A stretch of DNA of 64,000 nt, taken from assembly GCA_902762785.1 (NCBI GenBank), contig CACWPL010000012.1, forward strand, positions 1 through 64,000, read 5' to 3'. Below are positions 41,570 through 49,089 of this stretch, one piece after another (position 1 is the stretch's first letter; the number at the start of each line of letters is the position of its first letter). The stretch comes from an uncultured Ruminococcus sp. GTDB taxonomy: Bacteria; Bacillota; Clostridia; Oscillospirales; Ruminococcaceae. The notes under the pieces were generated by a model that saw only the letters and a program-made list of their open reading frames with translations, was not told the DNA's origin and did no database searches. The position numbers were made by a program, and so were the translations under genes.

Positions 41570-43975
41570 TCAAAGCCCCCAGATGTCGCGGGCGTAGTCT
41601 CTCACGCTGCGGTCTGCCGAGAAGATGCCGGCACTGGCAGTGTTCATGAGGGACATGCGTGCCCAGCGCTGCGTGTCGTTGTAGCATTCTGTGCTGAACT
41701 TCTGCGCGCGGCGGTAATCCTGGAAGTCGGCGAGCACCATGTAGGGGTCGCTGTCCTTCAGGGAGTTGGCCACCTCGGCGAAGGTGCAGCCGTTGATGCC
41801 GTGGTACATGCGGTCGATGCAGTCGCGGATGGTCTGATCCTCATTGTAGAGCTGCTGCGGCGAATAGTGGAACTTGCGCGCATTGACCTCCTCGGTCTTC
41901 ATACCGAAGATGATGATGTTGTCGTCACCGACCGCATCGCGGATCTCGACGTTCGCACCGTCGAGCGTGCCGAGGGTCACGGCGCCGTTGAGCATCAGCT
42001 TCATGTTGCCGGTACCGGAGGCCTCCGTGCCCGCCAGCGAGATCTGCTCGGAGATGTCGGCAGCCGGCATCAGCAGCTCGGAGAGGGTGACGGAATAGTT
42101 CTCGATGAAGTGGACGGCCAGCTTGTCGGAGATGCGCGGGTTCTTGCGGATCTCCTCACCGATCGCCCAGATCAGCTTGATGATCTGCTTGGCGAGGTAG
42201 TAGCCCGGCGCGGCCTTGGCAGCAAAGATATAGGTCTTCGGCGTCACGTCTGCATCCGGGTGCTCGAGCAGGTAGTTGTACTCGGCCAGGATGTTCATGA
42301 CGTTCAGGTGCTGGCGCTTGTACTCGTGCAGACGCTTGACCTGTACATCGAAGATGGAGCTCGGGTCGAGGATGGCGCCGCTGCGGGTGTGGTGCTTCAC
42401 ATAGTGGGCGAAGCGCTCCTTATTCTCGCGCTTGACGGCCATGATCCGCTCGAGGACGTCCTTGTCGTCCGCGAAGACGGCGAGCTTGGAGAGCTCGGAG
42501 GCGTCGCGCAGGAAGCCGTCGCCGATCTTGTCGCGCAGCAGGGCGGTCAGGCCGGGATTGCTCTGGTAGAGCCAGCGGCGGTAGGCGATGCCGTTGGTGA
42601 CGTTCTTGAACTTGTGGGGCGTATACTTGGCCTCATCCGCGAAGACTTCGTTCTTGATGATCTCGGAATGGAGCTTGGAGACGCCGTTGACGCTGTGAGA
42701 GGCCGCCACGCAGAGGGTCGCCATATGGATGGTGTTGTCCTTGATGATGGACATGCGGGTGGTCTTCGCAGAATCACCGCCGTTGCGCTCCATGAGCTGC
42801 TGGCAGTAGCGGTTGTTGATCTCCACGATGATGGAGAAGATACGCGGGATGATCTGGCGCACCATGTTGACGTCCCACTTCTCGAGCGCCTCTGCCATAA
42901 CGGTGTGGTTGGTGTAGGCGAAGGTGTTGGTGACGATGTGCCAAGCCTGCTCCCAGCCATAGCCGCAGTCATCGAGCAAAATGCGCATGAGCTCGGGGAT
43001 GGCGAGGGTCGGGTGGGTGTCGTTGATGTGGATGGCGACCTTCTCATGCAGGTTGTCGAGGGTGCCATAGACGTTCATATGGGTGTTGACGATGTCGCCG
43101 ACGGCGGCCGCGCAGAGGAAATACTGCTGGCGCAGACGCAGGCTCTTGCCCTCCATCATGTTGTCGTTCGGATAGAGGATCTTGGAGATGGCGTTGGAGA
43201 TGGCGTTCTGGCCGAGCGCCTTGGCGTAGTCGCCCTGGTTGAACAACTCCATATTGAAGCTGGGCGCCTTAGCGGACCACAGACGCAGCACGGAGACACC
43301 GGGGGAATCGTAGCCGGAAACGTACATATCGACCGGCGTGGCCAGCACGGTATTGTAGTTGACATGGGAGATGTGGTGGTACTGGTTGTCCCAATACTCC
43401 TTCATCTCGCCCTCGAAGTGGACCTCGATGGCCTTCTCGGGCTTGGGGTCGAGCCAAACGGAGCCGCCGGGGAGCCAGTTATCGGGCAGCTCGGTCTGCC
43501 AGCCGTCCTCGAGGCGCTGCTTGAAGATGCCGTACTCATAGCAGATGGAGTGGCCCATCGCAGGCATGGCCATGGTCGCCATACCGTCGAGGTAGCACGC
43601 TGCCAGACGGCCGAGGCCGCCGTTGCCGAGGCCGGCGTCAGGCTCGCACTCGTAGATCTTGTCGATGTTGATGTGGAACTCGCTGAGCATCTCCTTGACC
43701 ATCTCGGCCATGCCGAGGTTGTAGAGGTTCGTCTTGAGGGAGCGGCCCATGAGGAACTCCATGGAGAGGTAGTAGACCTGCTTCTTGCCTGCGGAGTGGA
43801 CGCCGTTGATGAACTTGCGGCGCTTGCCCTTCAGGTACTCCAGGACGAGGGTCGAGATGACCTGATAGACCTGCTCATCGGATGCCTCATCGGGAGAGAC
43901 GCTGAACTTCGCCTGCAGCCTCTCGCTGAACATCTTCTTGAAATTACGGACTTCGATCGAATCATTCACTGCCAT
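41570..43975 (-). CDS. glgP: Glycogen/alpha-glucan phosphorylase
   Basis: An 801-residue GT35 enzyme that releases glucose 1-phosphate from glycogen or maltodextrin. Visible family features are EPDAGLGNGGLGRLAAC in the N-terminal domain, HINDTHPTLAIPELMR, KRLHEYKRQ, and the PLP site EASGTGNMKLMLNGA with its Lys. The N-terminal phosphorylation region of animal enzymes is absent. The start codon is uncertain: ATG 43975 has only a weak GTGAGAAGT upstream, while a strong AAAGGAG lies 36 bases away behind a small hairpin; GTG 43984 is an alternative. Its promoter is at 44089-44117. Confidence 0.95.
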   Translation of the reverse strand: MAVNDSIEVRNFKKMFSERLQAKFSVSPDEASDEQVYQVISTLVLEYLKGKRRKFINGVHSAGKKQVYYLSMEFLMGRSLKTNLYNLGMAEMVKEMLSEFHINIDKIYECEPDAGLGNGGLGRLAACYLDGMATMAMPAMGHSICYEYGIFKQRLEDGWQTELPDNWLPGGSVWLDPKPEKAIEVHFEGEMKEYWDNQYHHISHVNYNTVLATPVDMYVSGYDSPGVSVLRLWSAKAPSFNMELFNQGDYAKALGQNAISNAISKILYPNDNMMEGKSLRLRQQYFLCAAAVGDIVNTHMNVYGTLDNLHEKVAIHINDTHPTLAIPELMRILLDDCGYGWEQAWHIVTNTFAYTNHTVMAEALEKWDVNMVRQIIPRIFSIIVEINNRYCQQLMERNGGDSAKTTRMSIIKDNTIHMATLCVAASHSVNGVSKLHSEIIKNEVFADEAKYTPHKFKNVTNGIAYRRWLYQSNPGLTALLRDKIGDGFLRDASELSKLAVFADDKDVLERIMAVKRENKERFAHYVKHHTRSGAILDPSSIFDVQVKRLHEYKRQHLNVMNILAEYNYLLEHPDADVTPKTYIFAAKAAPGYYLAKQIIKLIWAIGEEIRKNPRISDKLAVHFIENYSVTLSELLMPAADISEQISLAGTEASGTGNMKLMLNGAVTLGTLDGANVEIRDAVGDDNIIIFGMKTEEVNARKFHYSPQQLYNEDQTIRDCIDRMYHGINGCTFAEVANSLKDSDPYMVLADFQDYRRAQKFSTECYNDTQRWARMSLMNTASAGIFSADRSVRDYARDIWGL

Positions 43976-43987
43976 ACTTCTCACTCT

Positions 43988-44019
43988 GTCCCCCGTACAG
44001 TGTGGGGACTTCTCCTTTC
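43988..44019 (-). promoter_or_regulatory. Hairpin between ribosome site and glgP start
   Basis: GTCCCC and GGGGAC pair at 43988-44009 directly after AAAGGAGAA (minus strand). Folding would bring the ribosome site to about 14 bases from ATG 43975. This could modulate glgP translation. Low certainty. Confidence 0.35.
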
Positions 44020-44088
44020 TTATGATGACCGCAGCGCACGGACGTGCGGCGTGAGGGCATAGCTGCCCCTGCGATCTTATATATATAT

Positions 44089-44117
44089 AGTATACCCTAT
44101 TTTTTGATCCAGCGCAA
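44089..44117 (-). promoter_or_regulatory. Promoter of glgP
   Basis: Minus strand -35 TTGCGC (44112-44117), 17-base spacer, -10 TATACT (44089-44094), followed by alternating TA. The stretch 44120-44335 is AT-rich and holds no gene that I can see. Confidence 0.65.
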
Positions 44118-44338
44118 TTGACAATTCCAACAAACTTACTGTATCATATCCTATCACAATGTACAGGCAGTTGATTACAGACGCCCGAAATCGTTAACGT
44201 ATCGCCATAATATACCGTCTGTATTTGCTAAATCGGTAAAATTGCACAGACAGGGCGGGTCTTTCCGGCCCTTTCTGCCCCTCGCCGCCGACGCGGGGAG
44301 GACTTTCCACAAGCGCACGGGAGACCATGGAAAGTCGC

Positions 44339-44368
44339 CGCCCTCCCGGTATCTCCCGGAAGGGCGGT
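44339..44368 (-). terminator. Hairpin after the thioesterase gene
   Basis: CCGCCCTCCCGG (44339-44350) and CCGGAAGGGCGG (44357-44368) pair with one mismatch. The minus-strand tail is CGACTTTCC, so it is a weak terminator. Confidence 0.5.
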
Positions 44369-44378
44369 CAGATGTCCT

Positions 44379-44801
44379 TTATCCGGCATCCTCCGCGAGA
44401 TGCGCCGTCAGGACGGCGTGCATCGCGGGGTATTCCTTCTTGACACGCATCGGACGGCCGTCCGGGGCGAGGAAGCAGTGCGTGCTCGTCCCCGTGCAGC
44501 GGACCTCGCCGGTCGCCTTGTCGCGTACCACATACGAGAACCCGTAGCGCAGGCCGTTGTACATCGTCAGACGCGTCTCGATCTGGACGGTATCGCCGAA
44601 GCGCACCATCTGCTTGTACTGCGCCTCGACCGTCAGCACCGGGCAGACGATGCCCGTGGCCTCCTGGTCGGCAAAGCGCATCCCGACGCTGTCGAGGTAG
44701 TGGACGCGTGCCTCCTCGAACCAGCGGATATAGTTGGAATGATGGACGATCTTCATCTGGTCCGTCTCATAATAGAACGGGGAACGCTCGTAGACATCCA
44801 T
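44379..44801 (-). CDS. Acyl-CoA thioesterase, hot-dog fold (YbgC/4HBT)
   Basis: A 140-residue cytoplasmic thioesterase. The family pattern is KIVHHSNYIRWFEEARVHYLD near 19-39, with the general base in the HSNY segment, and the central helix and sheet of a hot-dog fold follow. It hydrolyses an acyl-CoA; the substrate is not known. ATG 44801 overlaps the gtrA-like stop by one base (ribosome site GGAGAAG), so it is co-translated with that gene and is the last of the htpG operon. Confidence 0.88.
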   Translation of the reverse strand: MDVYERSPFYYETDQMKIVHHSNYIRWFEEARVHYLDSVGMRFADQEATGIVCPVLTVEAQYKQMVRFGDTVQIETRLTMYNGLRYGFSYVVRDKATGEVRCTGTSTHCFLAPDGRPMRVKKEYPAMHAVLTAHLAEDAG

Positions 44802-45358
44802 CACTTCTCCTCCGCGGCATCGGCCGTCTCAGGGGCGGCGTCTGCGGGCGTGTCCTTCTTCTTGCGGAAGATGATGAGCTTCGAGAAGAAGTAGTTCGCG
44901 AGAGTCACGACGACCTGTGCGCAAAACTTGAAGATGCCGTAGACGAGCGGGTCGTCGCTGTCCGTCGCATAGTCATGGTAGAGCGGCACGCCGATCTGCA
45001 TGATGCCGACCTCCATGAAGTAGGACAGCAGACGCGCGGAGACGAAGGTCCCCATCTCGAAGAGGAGCTGCTTGGTCGAGGTCGTCACGCTCTTGAAGAC
45101 GTACTTCTTGTTGACGTAGAACGCGAACACCACCGCGACGAGCCACGCCACGCTGGTGGCGAGGAAGTTCTCGAGGCGCGGGTCCCACGTCACGAGCGCG
45201 AGCACCCCGAACTGCATCGCGAACTGCACGAGCATGTTCAGGAGGGTCGTCAGGACGCCGTAATAGACGTACACGATCAGCTCCTCGAAGCGGTCATACA
45301 GCTTGCGGAGCGGCCCCGGCAGGAGCTTTACGAAAAATTGCAGGATCTTATCGAACAT
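44801..45358 (-). CDS. GtrA-family membrane protein
   Basis: A 185-residue protein with four membrane segments (GVLTTLLNMLVQF, SVAWLVAVVFAFYVNKKYVF, a third near MEVGIMQIGV, and VVVTLANYFFSKLIIF) and a charged C-terminus. The motif AFYVNKKYVF is the GtrA hallmark (FxxNRxWVF type). GtrA proteins are thought to move lipid-linked sugars across the membrane for cell-wall or O-antigen decoration. AAAGGATACGC precedes the ATG. It lies 23 bases downstream of htpG, an unexplained pairing. Confidence 0.88.
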   Translation of the reverse strand: MFDKILQFFVKLLPGPLRKLYDRFEELIVYVYYGVLTTLLNMLVQFAMQFGVLALVTWDPRLENFLATSVAWLVAVVFAFYVNKKYVFKSVTTSTKQLLFEMGTFVSARLLSYFMEVGIMQIGVPLYHDYATDSDDPLVYGIFKFCAQVVVTLANYFFSKLIIFRKKKDTPADAAPETADAAEEK

Positions 45359-45381
45359 GCGTATCCTTTCCGGCCGCGGCC

Positions 45382-47253
45382 TTACATCAGCTCACAGATC
45401 AGCTCGCTGAACTCGGCCGGGTCCTCGATGGGCATGCCCTCGAGCAGCAGCGCCTGATCGTAGAGCAGCTTGGCATACTTGGCGACCTTCTCCGTCCCGG
45501 CGAGCGTCTGGAGGCGTGCGAAGACCGGATGCTCCGGGTTGACCTCCATGACGAGCTTGGCCTGGACCTTCTTGTCGGTCGGCATGGCGTTGAGCACCTG
45601 CTGCATCTCGAGCGTCAGGTCGCCCTCGCTCGTCAGGCAGACGGCGTGGGACTTCAGGCGGCTCGACAGCACGACGCGCTCGACCTTGCCCTCGAGCGCC
45701 TTGCCCATCTCGGCGAGCAGGTCCTTGCTCTCGGTCTGCTTCTCCTCGAGCGCCTTTTTCTCCTCCTCGGTGGACAGGTCAAGATCGCTCTCGGTGACGG
45801 ACTTGAAGGCCTTCTCCTTGTAGGTCATCATCTGCTTGGCGGCGAACTCGTCCACCGGCGTGGTGAAGTACAGGATCTCGTAGCCCTTGGCCAGCACGGC
45901 CTCGGTCTGCGGCAGCGCGGCCACGGCCTCACGCGACGCGCCGGACGCGTAGTAGATCTCCTTCTGCCCCTCGGGCATCGCGTCGACGTATTCCTGGAGC
46001 GTGATCGGCTTTTCGCCGCGGGAGGACTCGAACAGCAGCAGGTCCTGCAGCTCCTCCTTGTGCATGCCGTAGTCGCTGTAGACGCCGTACTTGAGCTGTG
46101 TGCCGAAGGCCTCGAAGAACTTCTCGTACTTGTCACGGTCGGTCTTGATCATGTGGACGAGCTCGGACTTGATGGTCTTCTCGATGCTGCGGGCGATGGC
46201 CTTGAGCTGGCGGTCGTGCTGGAGCATCTCACGCGAGATGTTCAGCGACAGATCCTCGGAATCCACCAGACCGCGGACGAAGCTGTAGTAGTCCGGCAGG
46301 AGGTCGGCGCACTTGTCCATGATGAGCACGCCGTTGGAATAGAGCTGGAGCCCCTTCTCGAACTCGCGCGTATAGTAATCGAACGGCGCCTTGGACGGGA
46401 TGTAGAGCAGCGCGTCATAGCACGGCATGCCCTCATTGCGGACGTGCTTATAGGCCATGGGCGGCATGTAGTCCACGAACTTCTCCTGGTAGAAGCTGTT
46501 GTAGTCGTCGTCGGTCAGCTCGGAGCGGTTCTTGCGCCAGAGCGGCACCATGCTGTTGAGGGTGTCGAGGGTGGTGGTCTCCTCGTACTCGTCGGTGGTG
46601 CCTTCCTTGAGCTGACGGTGGGTCATCTCCATCTTGATGGGGAAGCGGATGTAGTCGGAATAGCGCTTGACGAGGCCCTGGATGCGGTACGGCTCGAGGA
46701 ACTCGCTGTAGCCCTCGTCATCGGTATCGTCCATCAGCTCGAGGACGATGCGGGTGCCGACGTCGTCCTTCTGGGTCTCCTCGATGGTGTAGCCCTCGAC
46801 GCCCTCGGACTGCCACTTGTAGGCCTTGTCCGACCCGAAAGCACGCGTATACACGGTCACGCGCTTGGCGACCATGAACGCCGAATAGAACCCGACGCCG
46901 AACTGGCCGATGATCTGCTGATCGTCGCCGAGCTGGTTATCGGTCTTGAATCCGAGGGAGCCGGAGGCGGCGATGGTGCCGAGGTCGTTCTCGAGCTCCT
47001 CGGCGGTCATGCCGATGCCGTTATCGGAGACGGTGATGGTGCGTGCGTCCTTGTCGACGTCGATGCGGATGGCGAAGTCCTCCTTCGACATGCCGACGCT
47101 GTCGTCGGTCAGAGACTTGAAATAGAGCTTGTCGATCGCGTCCGACGCGTTCGAGATGAGCTCACGCAGGAAGATCTCCTTGTGCGTATAGATCGAGTGG
47201 ATCATCATGTCCAGCAGCTTCTTCGACTCTGCCTGAAAGGCCTTGGTCTCCAT
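45382..47253 (-). CDS. htpG: HSP90-family chaperone HtpG
   Basis: A 623-residue ATP-dependent chaperone. GHKL ATPase motifs in the N-terminal domain are ELISNASDAIDKL, VSDNGIGMT and IGQFGVGFYSAF, followed by the middle domain and C-terminal dimerisation domain. It is the first gene of an operon with gtrA and the thioesterase. A full promoter and a CIRCE element lie upstream, so expression is probably repressed by HrcA and induced by heat or protein damage. Confidence 0.96.
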   Translation of the reverse strand: METKAFQAESKKLLDMMIHSIYTHKEIFLRELISNASDAIDKLYFKSLTDDSVGMSKEDFAIRIDVDKDARTITVSDNGIGMTAEELENDLGTIAASGSLGFKTDNQLGDDQQIIGQFGVGFYSAFMVAKRVTVYTRAFGSDKAYKWQSEGVEGYTIEETQKDDVGTRIVLELMDDTDDEGYSEFLEPYRIQGLVKRYSDYIRFPIKMEMTHRQLKEGTTDEYEETTTLDTLNSMVPLWRKNRSELTDDDYNSFYQEKFVDYMPPMAYKHVRNEGMPCYDALLYIPSKAPFDYYTREFEKGLQLYSNGVLIMDKCADLLPDYYSFVRGLVDSEDLSLNISREMLQHDRQLKAIARSIEKTIKSELVHMIKTDRDKYEKFFEAFGTQLKYGVYSDYGMHKEELQDLLLFESSRGEKPITLQEYVDAMPEGQKEIYYASGASREAVAALPQTEAVLAKGYEILYFTTPVDEFAAKQMMTYKEKAFKSVTESDLDLSTEEEKKALEEKQTESKDLLAEMGKALEGKVERVVLSSRLKSHAVCLTSEGDLTLEMQQVLNAMPTDKKVQAKLVMEVNPEHPVFARLQTLAGTEKVAKYAKLLYDQALLLEGMPIEDPAEFSELICELM

Positions 47254-47304
47254 ATTGCAACACTCTCTTTCTTTCTAAAGATATGGCCGGTCGCCCGGCG
47301 GGAT

Positions 47305-47331
47305 CTAGCACTCTTCTCGTTTGAGTGCTAA
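47305..47331 (-). promoter_or_regulatory. CIRCE operator (HrcA site) of htpG
   Basis: CTAGCACTC (47305-47313), nine spacer bases, GAGTGCTAA (47323-47331): the CIRCE inverted repeat TTAGCACTC-N9-GAGTGCTAA with one mismatch in the outermost base. It lies just downstream of the -10 box, over the transcription start. Confidence 0.95.
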
Positions 47332-47343
47332 ACTCTGATTACT

Positions 47344-47372
47344 ATTATACATCATTAAACGGCGTTTGTCAA
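47344..47372 (-). promoter_or_regulatory. Promoter of htpG
   Basis: Minus strand -35 TTGACA (47367-47372), 17-base spacer, -10 TATAAT (47344-47349): full consensus, overlapped by HrcA control. Confidence 0.95.
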
Positions 47373-47553
47373 GGGGGGCGGAGCCAAGTCCGGCGGTGAG
47401 ACGGCAGGCGACCTCTCCAAGACGCCGGAAATGTCCAAAGAACGTTCCTTCGGGGGAGGCCCCCACCCCCCTGCCCCCCGCCCCCAGGGGCGGGGGGAGA
47501 AAATGGCGGCCCTGCGGGCCGCCGCCGCTTTTTCCATCCGCTGACGCGGGCGG

Positions 47554-47743
47554 GGAGGGGGCGCCGCTTCGGGGCACCGGTCGCGCCTGTTCATCCGACG
47601 AGCGGGCGGGAGACGGCCGTCTTTCCACCGATGTGCCCCACCGTGCCGGGAGGGGGCGCCGCTTCGGGGCACCGGTCGCGCCTGTTCCTCCGACGAGCGG
47701 GCGGGAGACGGCCGTCTTTCCACCGATGTGCCCCACCGTGCCG
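47554..47743. repeat. 95-bp direct repeat, two copies
   Basis: Units 47554-47648 and 47649-47743 differ at very few bases (for example A versus C at the 41st base). No gene is supported in 47373-47775; the short open frames there are by-products of the repeat. Upstream, 47450-47520 is a G/C-run tract with an AGGGGCGGGG-type hairpin. Confidence 0.8.
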
Positions 47744-47775
47744 GGATCCCTCGTGAACTCCCCACACGCGTCCCA

Positions 47776-48240
47776 CGTCCAAACATGGTATCACGAACCC
47801 CGCTCGCGGCTCCGCCGCGAGTCAATTGAAAGGAGCTTTGCCCGCCTTGCGTGAGCAAGCGGGCATTGCGTTTAAAAGCAGACTGCGCCGCGCCTTCCGA
47901 ATGGGAATCGCCAGCGGGGGCACCCCGCCACGTCCAAACATGGTATCACGGACCCCGCTCGCGGCTCCGCCGCGAGTTGATCGAAAGGAGCTTTGCCCCC
48001 TTTGGCCGCTAGGCCATTGGGGGCATTGCGTTGAAAAGCAGACTGCGCCGTGCCTTCCGAATGAGAATCGCCAGCGGGGGCACCCCGCCAAGTCCAAACA
48101 TGGTATCACGGACCCCGCTCGCGGCTCCGCCGCGAGTAAATTGAAAGGAGCTTTGCCCGCCTTGCGCCAGCAAGCGGGCATTGCGTTGAAAAGCAGACTG
48201 CGCCGTGCCCTCCGGATGGGACTCGCCAGCGGGGGCTCCC
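47776..48240 (+). repeat. Triplicated ~155-160 bp hairpin-bearing element
   Basis: Copies begin at 47777, 47932 and 48092 with GTCCAAACATGGTATCAC. Each has a constant hairpin CTCGCGG...CCGCGAG, then AAAGGAGCTTT, then a second hairpin at 47840-47864, 47995-48024 and 48155-48179 whose arms differ in sequence but still pair. A partly matching sequence (GTCCAAAAATG) occurs in the promoter at 48282-48310. Preserved pairing despite sequence change suggests an RNA or DNA structure under selection, not a coding region. Could be a noncoding RNA, a regulatory repeat or a REP-like mobile unit. Confidence 0.8.
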
Positions 48241-48281
48241 CGCCCGAATGGGAATCGCCAGCGCGGGCTCCGCGCCGCCGC

Positions 48282-48310
48282 TTGACGATCGTCCAAAAAT
48301 GTGGTATGAT
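48282..48310 (+). promoter_or_regulatory. Promoter of the DtxR-like regulator gene
   Basis: -35 TTGACG (48282-48287), 17-base spacer, -10 TATGAT (48305-48310), 49 bases from the ATG. Its spacer matches the start of the upstream tandem repeats. Confidence 0.85.
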
Positions 48311-48359
48311 AAGGTTAGACGATCACCTAGCATCGTGATATGAAAGGAAGTGACAGCGC

Positions 48360-48761
48360 ATGAGACTTTGCGCAGGACAGTACCGTTATCTCCTCTGTAT
48401 CTACCGCCTACAGGCCGAGAACGCACGCACGCGCTGTGTGGACATCGCCACCGACCTCGGTGTCACGCGGCCGAGCGTCAGCAAGATGATGAAGTGCATG
48501 GTGCGCATGGAGCTGGTCGAGCCGGACTATAATGAATCCGTCCGCCTCACCGAGCAGGGACGCCTCCTCGCCGAGCAGCTCAATGGCGACTATGACCTCA
48601 CCTACGCCTTTTTCCGCCGCATCCTCCGCCTCTCCCCCGCCGAGGCCAAGGAGCACGCCTTCCTCTTCCTCTCCGACTTCCCCGAGGGCACCGTCAAAAA
48701 GCTCAGCAGCATCACCAACCGCAGCCTCGAGGCCGCAAGACGCCGCAAGGCAGAGGAATGA
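48360..48761 (+). CDS. DtxR/MntR-like metal-dependent transcriptional regulator
   Basis: A 133-residue DNA-binding protein. The winged helix at about 8-68 contains CVDIATDLGVTRPSVSKMMKCM, matching the DtxR/MntR recognition helix. A dimerisation helix region follows (YDLTYAFFRRILRLSP, then AKEHAFLF). It lacks the long C-terminal SH3-like domain, so it is of the short MntR size. Metal ligands cannot be confirmed by eye. The likely role is control of metal uptake, but no transporter is adjacent. AAAGGAAGTG precedes the ATG. Confidence 0.78.
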   Translation: MRLCAGQYRYLLCIYRLQAENARTRCVDIATDLGVTRPSVSKMMKCMVRMELVEPDYNESVRLTEQGRLLAEQLNGDYDLTYAFFRRILRLSPAEAKEHAFLFLSDFPEGTVKKLSSITNRSLEAARRRKAEE

Positions 48762-48785
48762 CCCGTCATCCCCACACCACACACG

Positions 48786-48822
48786 AACGCCGTCCCCCAC
48801 ACGGAGGACGGCGTTCTCGTTC
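48786..48822 (+). terminator. Terminator after the regulator gene
   Basis: AACGCCGTCC (48786-48795) pairs with GGACGGCGTT (48806-48815), tail CTCGTT. Confidence 0.7.
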
Positions 48823-48843
48823 ATCTGGATAGATCCAAAATGC

Positions 48844-49086
48844 TTAGCCGATGGTCTCGTACATCCCCACAGCGTCTGCCTTGGTGGCGTGCTCCGAGAT
48901 CTCCGTGACGCGGACCTTCACCGGGCGCGTCCCCATCTGGATCTCGATGACGTCGCCGAGCTTCACATCATAGCTCGCCCGCGCCACCTTGTCGTTCACC
49001 AGCACCTTGCCTGCGTCACAGGCCTCGTTCGCGATCGTGCGGCGCTTGATGAGGCGGGAATTCTTCAAGTATTTGTCCAGTCGCAT
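48844..49086 (-). CDS. rqcP: S4-domain RNA-binding protein RqcP (YabO/HslR-like)
   Basis: An 80-residue S4 domain starting MRLDKYLKNSRLIKRRTIAN with ACDAGKVLVNDKVA, the pattern of RqcP, which helps RqcH add Ala tails on stalled ribosomes and translocate tRNA in ribosome quality control. In Firmicutes it normally follows mazG (yabN) and a HU gene near spoVB, as it does here, but with a lipoprotein gene in between. Its start is three bases after that gene's stop. Confidence 0.88.
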   Translation of the reverse strand: MRLDKYLKNSRLIKRRTIANEACDAGKVLVNDKVARASYDVKLGDVIEIQMGTRPVKVRVTEISEHATKADAVGMYETIG

Positions 49087-49089
49087 ATG

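Noticed and set aside
44120-44335. An AT-rich island as an origin or att site
   Set aside because: No DnaA-box cluster, integrase or tRNA lies nearby; it looks like an ordinary long intergenic stretch.
47826-48338. Frames through the tandem repeats as a repeat-containing protein
   Set aside because: The repeats differ in length by amounts not divisible by three (155, 160 and 199), which breaks any common frame, and hairpins are conserved instead.
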